Positions 6,964-16,615 of a stretch of 64,000 nt of DNA are shown piece after piece; the stretch's first letter is position 1, and each line of letters opens with the position of its first letter. Below the pieces are notes generated by a model, which saw only the letters and a list, made by a program, of their open reading frames with translations, was not told the DNA's origin and did not search any database. Source of the DNA: Hellea sp. (GTDB lineage: Bacteria > Pseudomonadota > Alphaproteobacteria > Caulobacterales > Maricaulaceae); NCBI GenBank assembly GCA_020627655.1, contig JAHDGM010000006.1:1-64000 (forward strand), written 5' to 3'. The translations under genes and the position numbers were made by a program.

Positions 6964-8466
6964 ATGGATGACGTTTTAGAACATATTATTATTGTTGGCG
7001 GCGGCTCCGCGGGCTGGATGACTGCTGCGGCCCTAGCCAATGCGGTATGCGGACAATGTAAAATCACGCTTATAGAATCAGAGCAAATCGGGACGATTGG
7101 AATTGGCGAAGCAACCATACCACCTATACGCCAGTTTAATAAAAGTCTTGGGGCAGATGAAGCCATCTTTTTAAAAAAAACACACGGAACTTTCAAGCTC
7201 GGCATAGAGTTCATAGACTGGACCCGAAAAGGACATGCCTATTTTCACCCGTTTGGGAAAATTGGTGCTGAATTTGATAGCACACCTTTTTATCAATACT
7301 GGATTCGCCAACACCTTGCTGGCAAGGTCGATCCTCTTGGAGATTACGCCATGGCCTGGGTGGCCGCACGAAAGGCTAAGTTTTGTCATCCTGTTCAAGA
7401 CCCGCGCCGTATGCAATCTCGTTTCGACTATGCCTACCATTTTGACGCAACACTTTATGCGCGCTTCTTAAGAGAATATGCTGAAGCGCGTGGTGTGACC
7501 CGTATCGAAGGCAAAGTTACCTCAGTCGAACAAAATTCTGAGACTGGATTTATTACATCCGTCATAACGGAAAATGGTCAAGAATTTGACGCTGATTTTT
7601 TTGTAGATTGCACAGGCTTTTCAGGTGTTTTGATAGAAAAAGCTCTCAAAACGGGCTATGAAGACTGGTCGCATTGGCTCCCTTGTAACAAGGCCGTAAC
7701 CGTAACGACAGAAAGTACCCAGCCCCTATTACCTTACACGAAGTCCACTGCTGGCTCAGCCGGATGGCAATGGCGGATTCCACTTCAGCACCGAACAGGC
7801 AATGGACTGGTCTATTGCGATAATCACCTCTCCGATACACAAGCCGAACAAAACCTAATGGCAGGCATTACAAGCCCCATTTTGAGCGCGCCTAAAAGTT
7901 TAAAGTTCACGACTGGACGACGTAAAAAATTCTGGAATAAAAACTGCGTGGCCATTGGATTATCCGCTGGATTTATGGAGCCCTTAGAATCTACCAGTCT
8001 TCATCTTATTCAATCTGGGGTTCAAAGATTTGTGGCCATGTTACCCAGTCGAAATTTTTCTGACCTTTTGGCTGCGGAATATAATGCTGTCACATCCGCG
8101 GAATATGAATGCATACGTGATTTTCTGATTTTGCATTACAAAGCAACTGAGCGTGATGACTCCGAATTCTGGAAATATTGTGCGAATATGAAAATTCCGG
8201 AGCGGCTTAGGTATAAAATGGAACACTTTAAAAGTCACAGCATGATTATATCAGATGTAAGGGAGCTCTTCCCGAATTCCAGCTGGGTTACTGTTTATAT
8301 AGGCCAAAATATTATACCTAAGCAGGCCCCGTCTGTAACTTATATGCGTTCAAAACTTCCCGTAGATCAACGTATGACTGAAGTCAGGCGCGCCGCAGAA
8401 GAAGCCGCCAATTCCATGCCAAGTCACAGCGACTATATTAATCAATACTGCAAATCGGCAATGTAA
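6964..8466 (+). CDS. Flavin-dependent tryptophan-halogenase-family protein
   Basis: 500 residues from the ATG at 6964, close to the family length. It has the FAD-binding GGGSAG (residues 12-17), GIGEATIP (46-53), a catalytic-type lysine in TFK (K78, equivalent to K79 of PrnA), the halogenase signature GWQWRIP (267-273) that blocks monooxygenation, and a glutamate in EPLEST (E342, equivalent to E346 of PrnA). These enzymes use FADH2, oxygen and halide to make HOCl or HOBr, which the lysine delivers to an aromatic substrate. All key residues are present, so activity is plausible. Alphaproteobacteria carry many such paralogues of unknown substrate. A GTG at 6946 in frame is an alternative start, but the Rossmann fold begins correctly from 6964. 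Confidence 0.88.
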   Translation: MDDVLEHIIIVGGGSAGWMTAAALANAVCGQCKITLIESEQIGTIGIGEATIPPIRQFNKSLGADEAIFLKKTHGTFKLGIEFIDWTRKGHAYFHPFGKIGAEFDSTPFYQYWIRQHLAGKVDPLGDYAMAWVAARKAKFCHPVQDPRRMQSRFDYAYHFDATLYARFLREYAEARGVTRIEGKVTSVEQNSETGFITSVITENGQEFDADFFVDCTGFSGVLIEKALKTGYEDWSHWLPCNKAVTVTTESTQPLLPYTKSTAGSAGWQWRIPLQHRTGNGLVYCDNHLSDTQAEQNLMAGITSPILSAPKSLKFTTGRRKKFWNKNCVAIGLSAGFMEPLESTSLHLIQSGVQRFVAMLPSRNFSDLLAAEYNAVTSAEYECIRDFLILHYKATERDDSEFWKYCANMKIPERLRYKMEHFKSHSMIISDVRELFPNSSWVTVYIGQNIIPKQAPSVTYMRSKLPVDQRMTEVRRAAEEAANSMPSHSDYINQYCKSAM

Positions 8467-8587
8467 TTTTAGATTTTCGGCAGAACGCCATTTTGAATCT
8501 GACCAAAATTTAAGAAAAATTGCAGCACTGTTCATCTAGGCCTCATACTACATTGTCTATATTTACCCCCAATATAAGTGAGGTTTC

Positions 8588-9454
8588 ATGAAAAAATTTG
8601 CCGTAAAAAGCGTTGCCGCATTTTCCCTTTTACTGGGCACAGCTGTCAGCGTTCAAGCCACAAAGCCCAGTCCTCCACCGGGCTGGAACCCATCAGCGCC
8701 TCATACAGATTTAAAGGCCTTTCCAGCGCCTGCGCCAGGCATGAAACAATTTGTCATCAACTTGCCAACACAAGCAAACCCCGAATCATTCCGAGTGGGC
8801 ATCATTGCCGGACGCATGGAGGAAACGGACGGCATCAATCAAGTCGGTATAGCTGGCCGCCTTACTGAAAAGATCCTGCAAGGCTGGGGCTATAATTATT
8901 TTGAAATTGAAGGCGCCGATGGACCAAGTATGACAACTTTAATTGGCGTGCCGCCGGGAACGCCGCGCGTGACAAAGTTTATAACTCTACCGGAACATTT
9001 AATGACCTATAATAGCCGCCTACCCATAGTGGTATATGCGCCGGATAATTTTGAGGTGCGTTACAGGATTTATAAAGCCGGCCCCGAACAATCCGCATCA
9101 GTTGTAGCCTCCAGTGAACCACATATCTCTGAACCTGTATCAGCTGGGCCCGGAGAAGTCATTCTAGGTTTGCCCCTAGAAGCTCACCTGCCTAACGGGG
9201 CCATAGCAACCATCAGTCTTTATGATTCAATGTTGATGGATGTGGACAGCACTTATGCTCGTCATACACTACCCATTAGCAAGCTGCCCGCACGTCTGCC
9301 ATTACCGACAGTAACCCATATGCCTTTTATAGCGGGACCCGCTGTGAGCGTCACAATCCGGGATGCTAATGGAAAACTGCTTTATTGGAATGATACGGTC
9401 ACACCTATCAATGAAGCCGGCCCAACAAGAATGAAAATGATACGCACCCATTAA
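8588..9454 (+). CDS. Exported ecotin-like protease inhibitor fused to a YbaY-like domain
   Basis: 288 residues, with GAGG upstream of the ATG. Residues 1-24 are a signal peptide ending VQA. Residues ~45-168 align with ecotin, the periplasmic serine-protease inhibitor: PAPGMKQFVINLP, LQGWGYNYFEIEG, a reactive loop SMTTLIGVPPG, and YNSRLPIVVYAPDNFEVRYR. Aligning on the loop puts the P1 residue at Leu118 (Met84 in E. coli). Both ecotin disulfide cysteines are absent (positions occupied by about Gly82 and Val121). Residues ~189-275 look like the YbaY/YscW domain (LPNGAIATISLYDSMLMD, VSVTIRDANGKLLYWNDT). Ordinary ecotin is about 160 residues, so this is a two-domain form. It stands alone between the halogenase and the hut region. 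Confidence 0.75.
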   Translation: MKKFAVKSVAAFSLLLGTAVSVQATKPSPPPGWNPSAPHTDLKAFPAPAPGMKQFVINLPTQANPESFRVGIIAGRMEETDGINQVGIAGRLTEKILQGWGYNYFEIEGADGPSMTTLIGVPPGTPRVTKFITLPEHLMTYNSRLPIVVYAPDNFEVRYRIYKAGPEQSASVVASSEPHISEPVSAGPGEVILGLPLEAHLPNGAIATISLYDSMLMDVDSTYARHTLPISKLPARLPLPTVTHMPFIAGPAVSVTIRDANGKLLYWNDTVTPINEAGPTRMKMIRTH

Positions 9455-9516
9455 ACATTAGCTATTATACATAAACCCGGCAATAAATTAGAATTGTCTA
9501 TTCTGCCGACTCAAAA

Positions 9517-9969
9517 TTAGCCGCGCTCATCCTTGGATGTACCAAGGCATATATAGGACGTTATGCTCCCGACCTGCGGGAGAGTGCCGAGACGGTTGGA
9601 ATGAAAATCCTTATAGGTCGCAAGATCTGTGACTTCGATACGCAGAAGATATTCAACGGTTCCGGTCACATTGTGACACTCTGTAACTTCCGGGGCGGCG
9701 CTCATGGCCCGCTCAAAGGCAAGGCTATCTTCACGCAGTTGCCCAGCAAGACCCACCATCACAAAAATTGTCATGGCACCGCCAAGTTTAGATTTATCCA
9801 CTACGGCCCGATAGCCTTTAATTACGCCTGTGCGCTCCATCTCCTGAACCCGGCGCAAGCAGGCCGAAGGTGATAAACCTACCCGTTCAGCAAGTTCTAC
9901 ATTGGATACGCGCCCATCTCGGGACAGCTCAGACAATATTTTGTCATTAATTGAGTCTAATTGTATCAT
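9517..9969 (-). CDS. Lrp/AsnC-family transcriptional regulator
   Basis: 150 residues from the ATG at 9969 (a TTG three codons earlier is also open). Residues ~1-60 are the winged helix-turn-helix (NVELAERVGLSPSACLRRVQ), and the rest is the RAM ligand-binding domain (VEYLLRIEVTDLATYKDF). Such regulators bind amino acids and form dimers to octamers. The gene is divergent from hutI with about 70 bases between start codons, so it is the natural candidate to control histidine catabolism. That differs from the GntR-type HutC repressor used by Pseudomonas. The control role is inferred from position only. Confidence 0.88.
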   Translation of the reverse strand: MIQLDSINDKILSELSRDGRVSNVELAERVGLSPSACLRRVQEMERTGVIKGYRAVVDKSKLGGAMTIFVMVGLAGQLREDSLAFERAMSAAPEVTECHNVTGTVEYLLRIEVTDLATYKDFHSNRLGTLPQVGSITSYICLGTSKDERG

Positions 9970-10041
9970 ATATTGCAAATATTGCGCCTACACACCTTAA
10001 TTTGCAAGGTAATTGACACCAATGCGCGCTATTATTGCATA
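9970..10041. promoter_or_regulatory. Divergent control region between the Lrp gene and hutI
   Basis: This 72-base gap holds ATTGC repeats (ATTGCAAATATTGC at 9972-9985, and TTTGCAAGG near 10001), AT-rich and partly palindromic as expected for an Lrp-type site. A TTGACA occurs at 10013-10018, but its best partner would overlap the hutI start codon, so I do not assign a -35/-10 pair. The binding role is inferred. Confidence 0.35.
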
Positions 10042-11262
10042 ATGTACGATACACCCCGCAATGCCCATATTTATACAAATGCCCGGATTGCCACCCTTGC
10101 CACCCTGTCAGGTGAACAGAGTTATGGCTTGGTCAGCGGAGCTTTGGTCATAGTAGATGGATGGATTGATCATATCGGCCCCATCCAGTCTTTACCGGAA
10201 AAATATGCGAGAGCCCCACAAACCGATCTTGAAGGACGCCTGATTACACCCGGCCTAATCGATTGTCATACCCATCTGGTTTATGGCGGGTCTCGCGCCA
10301 ATGAATTTGAAATGCGCCTTGAAGGCAAATCCTATGCAGAAATTTCAAAGGCGGGCGGCGGTATTGTTTCCACTGTCGCAGCAACAAAAGCCGCGAGCGA
10401 TGAGGAACTGCTTTTACAGACCCATAAGCGCCTTAATAATCTTTTATCTGAAGGGGTGAGCACAGTCGAAATTAAATCCGGCTACGGCCTTGATGTGGAG
10501 ACTGAACTTCGCATGCTGCGTATTGCCCGCCGGCTTTCGGAACAAAGGCCTGTGCGTATTCAAACAACATTTTTAGGCGCACATGCTATTCCGAAAGGTA
10601 TGAGCGCCGATGCCTATATAGATGATATGTGTATCCCTGCTTTGCGCGCTGCTCATACCGAAGGCCTGGTGGATGCAGTTGACGGATTTTGCGAAAATAT
10701 TGGCTTCACAACAGCTCAAATTTCTCGTGTCTTTGATGCGGCAAAAGAACTTGGACTCCCTGTGAAACTGCACGCCGAACAATTATCTGATCAAGCCGGG
10801 GCGCAGCTCGCAGCCAGTTACAATGCGCTGTCCGCCGATCATTTGGAATATATTTCAGACGAAGGCATAGCCGCCATGGCCAAAGCGGGTGTTGTTGCTG
10901 GAATATTACCGGGTGCCTTTTACTTTCTGGGCGAAACGCAAAAGCCGCCTATCCGGAAACTGCGCGCGGCACGCGTCCCTATGGCCGTTGCCACAGACAG
11001 CAATCCGGGCAGTTCTCCCATGACATCAATTTTGATGGCCATGAATATGGCGGCCACATTATTCGGCCTTACGCCAGAAGAGTGTCTTCGCGGCGTCACA
11101 GTCAATGCAGCAAAAGCTTTGGGCCTGACTGATTGCGGTACACTGGAAATCGGCAAGCGTGCTGATCTTGCCATTTGGGATGTGGACCACCCGGCTGAGC
11201 TTACATATCGCATGGGCGACGCGCCCCTTTATCATCGAATTTTTGAGGGCAAAATATGCTAA
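10042..11262 (+). CDS. hutI: Imidazolonepropionase (HutI)
   Basis: 406 residues from the ATG at 10042; the frame is open further upstream, but those residues are not family-like. It catalyses the third step of histidine breakdown, opening imidazolone propionate to N-formimino-L-glutamate in the cytosol. It is an amidohydrolase-fold metal enzyme: the HTH metal pair is at residues 76-78 in [14 protein letters not shown], followed by SRANEFEMR, the KSGYGLD motif, [10 protein letters not shown], and TDSNPGSSP carrying the metal-binding aspartate. It begins the hutI-hutH-hutU operon and overlaps hutH by seven bases. Confidence 0.95.
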   Translation: MYDTPRNAHIYTNARIATLATLSGEQSYGLVSGALVIVDGWIDHIGPIQSLPEKYARAPQTDLEGRLITPGLIDCHTHLVYGGSRANEFEMRLEGKSYAEISKAGGGIVSTVAATKAASDEELLLQTHKRLNNLLSEGVSTVEIKSGYGLDVETELRMLRIARRLSEQRPVRIQTTFLGAHAIPKGMSADAYIDDMCIPALRAAHTEGLVDAVDGFCENIGFTTAQISRVFDAAKELGLPVKLHAEQLSDQAGAQLAASYNALSADHLEYISDEGIAAMAKAGVVAGILPGAFYFLGETQKPPIRKLRAARVPMAVATDSNPGSSPMTSILMAMNMAATLFGLTPEECLRGVTVNAAKALGLTDCGTLEIGKRADLAIWDVDHPAELTYRMGDAPLYHRIFEGKIC

Positions 11263-12788
11263 CCTTGAACCCTGGCCATGTATCCCTTGAAACACTCGAG
11301 CGGCTTTATCGTGAAGAGCTCTCAGCCAAGCTTGATAAAGATGCCCGCACTCGCGTTCGCGCAGCGGCAAGCCGCCTGGCAAAAGCGGCCAAAGGCAAGG
11401 AAGCGGTTTACGGGGTTAATACAGGGTTTGGCAAACTTGCCTCTATTCGCATAGCGCCTGAAGATACAAGCACGCTGCAGCGCAATCTTATCTTGTCTCA
11501 TTGCTCCGGCGTAGGACCGACAACACCCCGCAATGTGACCCGCTTAATGATGGTTTTAAAATTGATTTCACTCGGGCGCGGCGCCTCCGGTGTTCGGCTT
11601 AAACTCACGAACTTGATTGAAGCTATGTTAAAGTTCGGCATTACCCCGGTCGTGCCTACGCAAGGTTCAGTCGGCGCATCAGGCGATCTTGCACCACTCG
11701 CCCATATGGCCGCAGTCATGATTGGCGAAGGCCGGGCAGCCATTGACGGAAAAGAAATGTCCGGCAAGAGGGCATTGGCCAAAGCCGGATTAAAACCAAT
11801 CACGCTGGGCCCGAAAGAAGGACTTGCCCTTATTAACGGCACCCAATTTAGCACGGCTTACGCGCTCGCTGGATTGTTTGATGCCTGGCGCGCGGCCCAA
11901 ATTGCCCTACTCACTTCAGCTCTGTCCATAGATGCGGCCATGGCATCCACCGCGCCTCTACTCGAAGAAATTCATACCCTGCGCGGTCATCCGGGCCAAA
12001 TCGCAGCGGCCCAAACTATGCGTACCCTCCTCGATGGAAGCGAAATTCGTGATAGTCACCGTGATGATGATCCCCGCGTACAAGACCCTTATTGTATGCG
12101 CTGTCAGCCTCAAGTGGTCGGGGCGGCTATGGATATTTTATCTCAAGCCGCGAGTACCCTCACGCGCGAAGCCAATGCCGCTACGGATAACCCGCTTGTT
12201 CTAACTGAGGTCGATCGTATTGTATCAGGCGGAAACTTTCACGCTGAGCCCGTAGCCTTTGCTGCCGATATGATCGCATTGGCTATGGCCGAGATCGGCG
12301 CGATCAGTCAGCGGCGCATTGCCCTTCTGGTGGATCCGACCTTATCATTTGACCTGCCGCCTTTTTTGGCTGCTGATCCCGGACTGAACTCGGGCATGAT
12401 GATTGCCGAAGTCACCAGCGCTGCTCTCATGAGCGAGAATAAACATTTAGCCAATCCCTGCTCAACCGACAGCACGCCCACCAGTGCCAATCAGGAAGAT
12501 CATGTTTCTATGGCTGCCCATGGGGCAAGGCGCCTCTCGGCCATGGCAGATAATTTGTTTCGAATTTTAGGTATTGAGCTTTTTTGCGGTATTGAAGGTG
12601 TTCGTTTTCGCAGTCCGCTTACGACAAGTCCCGCCCTCTCATCGGTTATGGATTTGTTTTATAGTCAGATAAAACCGCTCAATACGGATCGTTTTCTTGC
12701 GCCCGATCTTGAAAAAGCGAGCGTCCTGGCAAGAAGCGCAGAATTGCTCTTTGCGACCAAAGCTGAATTTCCAACACTGGAGTCTTAA
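11256..12788 (+). CDS. hutH: Histidine ammonia-lyase (HutH)
   Basis: 510 residues, normal for the family. It removes ammonia from L-histidine to give trans-urocanate, the first step of the pathway. The catalytic MIO cofactor forms from the Ala-Ser-Gly triad at residues 141-143 ([12 protein letters not shown]), the position seen in the Pseudomonas enzyme. [10 protein letters not shown] (52-61) supplies the catalytic tyrosine loop, and [11 protein letters not shown] and [13 protein letters not shown] are also conserved. The start overlaps the hutI stop by seven bases and the stop abuts the hutU start, so the three genes are translationally coupled. Confidence 0.97.
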   Translation: MLTLNPGHVSLETLERLYREELSAKLDKDARTRVRAAASRLAKAAKGKEAVYGVNTGFGKLASIRIAPEDTSTLQRNLILSHCSGVGPTTPRNVTRLMMVLKLISLGRGASGVRLKLTNLIEAMLKFGITPVVPTQGSVGASGDLAPLAHMAAVMIGEGRAAIDGKEMSGKRALAKAGLKPITLGPKEGLALINGTQFSTAYALAGLFDAWRAAQIALLTSALSIDAAMASTAPLLEEIHTLRGHPGQIAAAQTMRTLLDGSEIRDSHRDDDPRVQDPYCMRCQPQVVGAAMDILSQAASTLTREANAATDNPLVLTEVDRIVSGGNFHAEPVAFAADMIALAMAEIGAISQRRIALLVDPTLSFDLPPFLAADPGLNSGMMIAEVTSAALMSENKHLANPCSTDSTPTSANQEDHVSMAAHGARRLSAMADNLFRILGIELFCGIEGVRFRSPLTTSPALSSVMDLFYSQIKPLNTDRFLAPDLEKASVLARSAELLFATKAEFPTLES

Positions 12789-14450
12789 ATGTTTACCCGT
12801 AAAAACAGCCGCGACATCTACCCGCCAACCGGCACAGAATTAACTTGTAAATCATGGGTGACCGAGGCCCCGCTGCGTATGTTGATGAATAACCTTCATC
12901 CGGATGTGGCCGAGAACCCGCACGAGCTTGTTGTCTATGGCGGCATTGGGCGCGCTGCGCGCAATTGGGAGGCCTATGACAAAATTGTCGAAAGCCTGCA
13001 AAAGCTCGAAAGTGATGAAACATTATTGGTGCAATCCGGCAAACCGGTTGGTGTGTTTCGCACCCATGAAAATGCGCCCCGGGTTTTAATCGCCAATTCC
13101 AATCTTGTACCCAACTGGGCGAATTGGGATCATTTTAACGAACTCGATAAAAAGGGCCTGATGATGTATGGCCAGATGACGGCAGGGTCCTGGATTTACA
13201 TTGGCACACAAGGCATCGTGCAGGGCACTTATGAAACCTTTGTCGAAGCCGGGCGTCAGCATTATGGCGGCGACCTTAAAGGTCGCTGGGTTTTAACCGC
13301 TGGTCTTGGCGGCATGGGCGGAGCGCAGCCTCTGGCCGCCGTTATGGCAGGAGCCTCTTGCCTTACTATTGAATGCGATGAAACCCGCGCTGAATTTCGG
13401 AAACGCACCCGATATGTGGATGAAATCACCCACGATATAGATGAAGCTCTCTCTATGATCGAAAAGTGGACAGCCGCAGGCAACGCCAAGTCAGTGGGTC
13501 TTATCGGAAACGCTGCTGAGATCGTACCTGAGCTGTTTAAGCGTGGTGTTCGTCCTGATATTGTCACCGATCAGACCAGCGCCCATGATCCTGTGCATGG
13601 CTATCTTCCTATTGGCTGGAGTGTTGGCGAATGGCGTGAAAAACAAAAGTCTGATCCGGCTTTAGTCGAACGCGAAGCCCGTAAATCCATGCGGATCCAT
13701 GTTGAAGCCATGGTTGATTTCCACAAAGCCGGCGTCCCCACGCTGGATTATGGTAATAATATTCGTCAAGTTGCTTTTGATGCAGGCTTTAAAGACGCCT
13801 TTGCTTTCCCGGGATTTGTGCCTGCCTATATCCGGCCGTTATTTTGTAAAGGCATTGGCCCGTTTCGCTGGGCAGCACTTTCCGGTGATCCCGAAGACAT
13901 TTATAAGACAGACGCCAAGGTCAAAGAGATCATTCCTGATGATCCCCACCTTCATAACTGGCTTGATATGGCCCGTGAACGCATTGCCTTTCAGGGCCTG
14001 CCAGCCCGTATCTGCTGGGTGGGCCTTGGCCTGCGCCACAAACTTGGCCTTGCCTTTAATGAAATGGTACGAAAAGGAGAACTCTCCGCACCTGTTGTGA
14101 TCGGGCGCGATCATCTCGATAGCGGTTCCGTAGCCTCCCCCAACCGGGAAACTGAAAGCATGAAAGACGGCTCTGACGCGGTATCTGATTGGCCGCTCTT
14201 AAACGCACTACTCAACACAGCCAGCGGTGCCACATGGGTTAGCCTTCACCACGGCGGCGGTGTGGGCATGGGCTATTCTCAGCATAGCGGTATGGTCATT
14301 TGCGCCGACGGCACAAAGGATGCCGATGAGAGACTTAAGCGCGTGTTATGGAATGACCCCGCTACAGGCGTCATGCGCCACGCCGATGCCGGCTATGAGA
14401 TAGCCAAAGATTGTGCCAAAGAAAATGGACTTAATTTGCCGAGTTTATAA
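12789..14450 (+). CDS. hutU: Urocanate hydratase (HutU)
   Basis: 553 residues, full family length. It hydrates urocanate to 4-imidazolone-5-propionate using tightly bound NAD+ as an electrophile. It shows YGQMTAGSW (127-135), the NAD-binding [10 protein letters not shown] (172-181), TDQTSAHDP, and [16 protein letters not shown] near the C-terminus. It starts directly after the hutH stop. It completes the contiguous hut enzymes; the last enzyme, hutG, lies about 3.3 kb downstream after unrelated genes. Confidence 0.97.
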   Translation: MFTRKNSRDIYPPTGTELTCKSWVTEAPLRMLMNNLHPDVAENPHELVVYGGIGRAARNWEAYDKIVESLQKLESDETLLVQSGKPVGVFRTHENAPRVLIANSNLVPNWANWDHFNELDKKGLMMYGQMTAGSWIYIGTQGIVQGTYETFVEAGRQHYGGDLKGRWVLTAGLGGMGGAQPLAAVMAGASCLTIECDETRAEFRKRTRYVDEITHDIDEALSMIEKWTAAGNAKSVGLIGNAAEIVPELFKRGVRPDIVTDQTSAHDPVHGYLPIGWSVGEWREKQKSDPALVEREARKSMRIHVEAMVDFHKAGVPTLDYGNNIRQVAFDAGFKDAFAFPGFVPAYIRPLFCKGIGPFRWAALSGDPEDIYKTDAKVKEIIPDDPHLHNWLDMARERIAFQGLPARICWVGLGLRHKLGLAFNEMVRKGELSAPVVIGRDHLDSGSVASPNRETESMKDGSDAVSDWPLLNALLNTASGATWVSLHHGGGVGMGYSQHSGMVICADGTKDADERLKRVLWNDPATGVMRHADAGYEIAKDCAKENGLNLPSL

Positions 14451-14453
14451 TAA

Positions 14454-15437
14454 ATGATGTTTAAGTTCCTTCCAAAAATAATACTGGGATTTTCAATTTT
14501 TTTTGTAGCCTGCCAAAAGCCTGAGCAATTAAAATTAAATTCGCTCGATTCCATTTTCGACGAAGCATCATCAGAGTGGGTAAATTGTGCGTTTTATCAA
14601 CCCAAAAATGAGCAGCACCAGCATCCTGACTATGGAAACAAATGCGGCCAAATCGATAAGAATGGTTTGGTTCGATTCACACCTGAATTTATGAATCTTG
14701 AGTTATACTTCAGAGAAGAAGCATTAGCATGCACTGCGTTAAGCAAGAGCACCGAAACTGTTCGGAAAGCCTTTTTAGGATGGTTTCATATTACGCCAAC
14801 AGGTTATGGCCGCGGCCATAAAGAATATGGTGATAATGATTGCGCTTATTTGAAAGATCTCGAAAACGGGCTCTTAAAAACCTATGTTAATGGAAAGCTC
14901 GCCTATGTTGATCAGAATTTAAATATCATACATCAAACTGAATTTCCTTTTGGGAATTATCTTTATCAAAGCAAAGCTATTATATGCTCCAAACGACCCA
15001 CTCGAAAATGGGGTCCTCATTTTGAACATTTCGTATGGGCAGGTGGTATTTGTGGTGAGATCGATTCAAGTTTTAATATTATCACACCGATCAACAAACC
15101 TTATGAATATTTCCACCCCTTACCGCCATGGGTGTATGAAGGATATATGTTGGAAACACGCATCCAAACACAGCCCGGTAAAGGCGATGCGTTAAAATCA
15201 CTAATAGAAGCCGGAACGAAAAACATGCCTGGAAATAGAGTGTACAAAATATACAAATTTGGAAGCGCGCCGGATGAACTATTAATTCATGAAGAATGGG
15301 ATCATCGCGATGACCATTTAACATCTCTCAAACTTGAATCCGTGCGGAAGGCTATGCAACAGGGGCGCCATTTTATTACGTCAATAGAAAGAGTCCGAGA
15401 ACACGAACATTATAATAGCGACACGTCAAAACCTTAG
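14454..15437 (+). CDS. Lipoprotein with C-terminal antibiotic-biosynthesis-monooxygenase-like domain
   Basis: 327 residues. The N-terminus (MMFKFLPKIILGFSIFFVAC) is a lipoprotein-type signal with the acceptor cysteine at residue 20. The middle has several cysteines and WG-repeat-like phrases (CGQIDKNGLVRF, KLAYVDQNLNI). From about residue 228 there is a dimeric alpha/beta barrel ABM-like segment (YEGYMLETRIQTQPGKGDAL, then ELLIHEEWDHRDDHLTSL). ABM domains act as quinone or haem monooxygenases or simple sensors, and are normally cytosolic; an outer-envelope lipoprotein form is unusual. It follows hutU by three bases but is AT-richer, suggesting later insertion into the hut operon. Confidence 0.6.
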   Translation: MMFKFLPKIILGFSIFFVACQKPEQLKLNSLDSIFDEASSEWVNCAFYQPKNEQHQHPDYGNKCGQIDKNGLVRFTPEFMNLELYFREEALACTALSKSTETVRKAFLGWFHITPTGYGRGHKEYGDNDCAYLKDLENGLLKTYVNGKLAYVDQNLNIIHQTEFPFGNYLYQSKAIICSKRPTRKWGPHFEHFVWAGGICGEIDSSFNIITPINKPYEYFHPLPPWVYEGYMLETRIQTQPGKGDALKSLIEAGTKNMPGNRVYKIYKFGSAPDELLIHEEWDHRDDHLTSLKLESVRKAMQQGRHFITSIERVREHEHYNSDTSKP

Positions 15438-15454
15438 ACACAGATAAATCGCGC

Positions 15455-15982
15455 TTAATCCGGGCGCACATCATCAGTTGGCACCGGTCTTGGCGGCTGG
15501 GCGTCACCTGTGGGAACATTAGGTAGATTACCCGGTTTGGCATTTCCAACCTTGACCAGGCTATCTTGCGCGCTCATCCGCGCTGCACTCACTGCATAAC
15601 ACGGCATAGTCCCCGTGACCTCTTGCGCTTCTGTGCAGATTTTACGGGTTGTCCCGCGCGGTTTATGCACCACAAAATACCGATAAGACTTGGAGCTATT
15701 TTCCATCATGGCGAGCGCCAATGTCATACCTGCCCCTTGATCGCCCCGCATAATCAACAAACCTGCTTTACCATTCTGCCCCTGGCATTCAAACGCCGTT
15801 CCAGATGTGGTGGCAATGACAGCGCCAACACGGCAACGTACGCGATCCCCCTCCATATTATCAGGTGTTGTTAGCTGCAATCTTTGTTGAGAATGTTGCG
15901 TCCAGGCTTCAGTGGCTGTTAGCATTGAACTCCCTGCCGTGATCATCAAAATGACTGCAGCAGTTTTAATTAAATATGTCAT
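15455..15982 (-). CDS. Periplasmic protein resembling invasion-associated locus B (IalB-like)
   Basis: 175 residues from the ATG at 15982, chosen because GGGGAG stands upstream and the signal peptide (MTYLIKTAAVILMITAGSSM and following) starts there. The mature part has four cysteines and phrases loosely like IalB-type proteins (a WTQHS start, RCRVG, AFECQGQNGK, GAGMTLALAMM, RYFVVHKPRG). The C-terminus is a proline- and aspartate-rich tail. IalB-like proteins are exported and often annotated as invasion-associated, but in free-living bacteria the role is unknown. The match is weak. It faces the ABM lipoprotein gene tail-to-tail. Confidence 0.45.
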   Translation of the reverse strand: MTYLIKTAAVILMITAGSSMLTATEAWTQHSQQRLQLTTPDNMEGDRVRCRVGAVIATTSGTAFECQGQNGKAGLLIMRGDQGAGMTLALAMMENSSKSYRYFVVHKPRGTTRKICTEAQEVTGTMPCYAVSAARMSAQDSLVKVGNAKPGNLPNVPTGDAQPPRPVPTDDVRPD

Positions 15983-16034
15983 GTCTCTACTCCCCGTTTC
16001 AGGCATAATACCATGAATGGGAAGCCGCAGCAAT

Positions 16035-16607
16035 TTAACGGTTTTCCAAGCGCTTTATATTGCCGCTTTCAAGATGCTCTTTGGTAATTGAATGGATACC
16101 GGTTTTATCAAAGACCGGACTATCGCCATAGCGAGCCGTAAGATCACAGGCGAAAGCTTTGCGGCTCATTTCGGTCAGGGGGATTTCACTATCCATAGGA
16201 CGCATATCCCGTTTCCCATACGCATCTTTTTGCTGAATATAATCATTTAGGCACATAGTAAGGTCAGCCATGGCTTCTTCCTGCGTGACTTCATCAATTT
16301 TATCAATGATAGCAGCGTCGCCATCTTCGCAATATTGGCGCATTTGCAGGCCCCAGCTAAAGGAGCACGCACTTGACCCGACAAACGGTTCAACGCCTGG
16401 CGGAGTTTGATTTATATCCGTTGGGTCATATTCTGGCTCGGGCTCGGGCTCGTAAACTTCATAAGAGCTTTCTGCCTCATAAATTGGTGTCATTAAATCC
16501 CGAAGCGCATCTGTTTCAGAGGCTTTATTTTGGCTTTGCAAAAAGAAAAATAATGCCACTCCAAACAATAAAATTGCCAGAGCCAATAAAATACGTGCCG
16601 CTTTCAT
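16035..16607 (-). CDS. Membrane-anchored protein of unknown function
   Basis: 190 residues. One N-terminal membrane helix (ILLALAILLFGVALFFFLQ) acts as an anchor, followed by an acidic low-complexity linker with repeated EP (VYEPEPEPEYDPTD) and a globular part with four cysteines (CSFSWGLQMRQYC, TMCLNDYIQQ, AFACDLTARYG). The topology suggests a periplasm-facing domain. No family recognised. It sits between the IalB-like gene (52 bases away) and the YciI-like lipoprotein gene (8 bases away), all on the minus strand, so the three probably form an operon. Confidence 0.55.
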   Translation of the reverse strand: MKAARILLALAILLFGVALFFFLQSQNKASETDALRDLMTPIYEAESSYEVYEPEPEPEYDPTDINQTPPGVEPFVGSSACSFSWGLQMRQYCEDGDAAIIDKIDEVTQEEAMADLTMCLNDYIQQKDAYGKRDMRPMDSEIPLTEMSRKAFACDLTARYGDSPVFDKTGIHSITKEHLESGNIKRLENR

Positions 16608-16615
16608 AATGTTCC

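Noticed and set aside
6483-7440. Several minus-strand frames opposite the YeiH and halogenase genes
   Set aside because: They are shadows of well-supported plus-strand genes.
10013-10044. TTGACA as the -35 of a hutI promoter
   Set aside because: At normal spacing the -10 overlaps the hutI start codon, so a transcript from it would miss the start.
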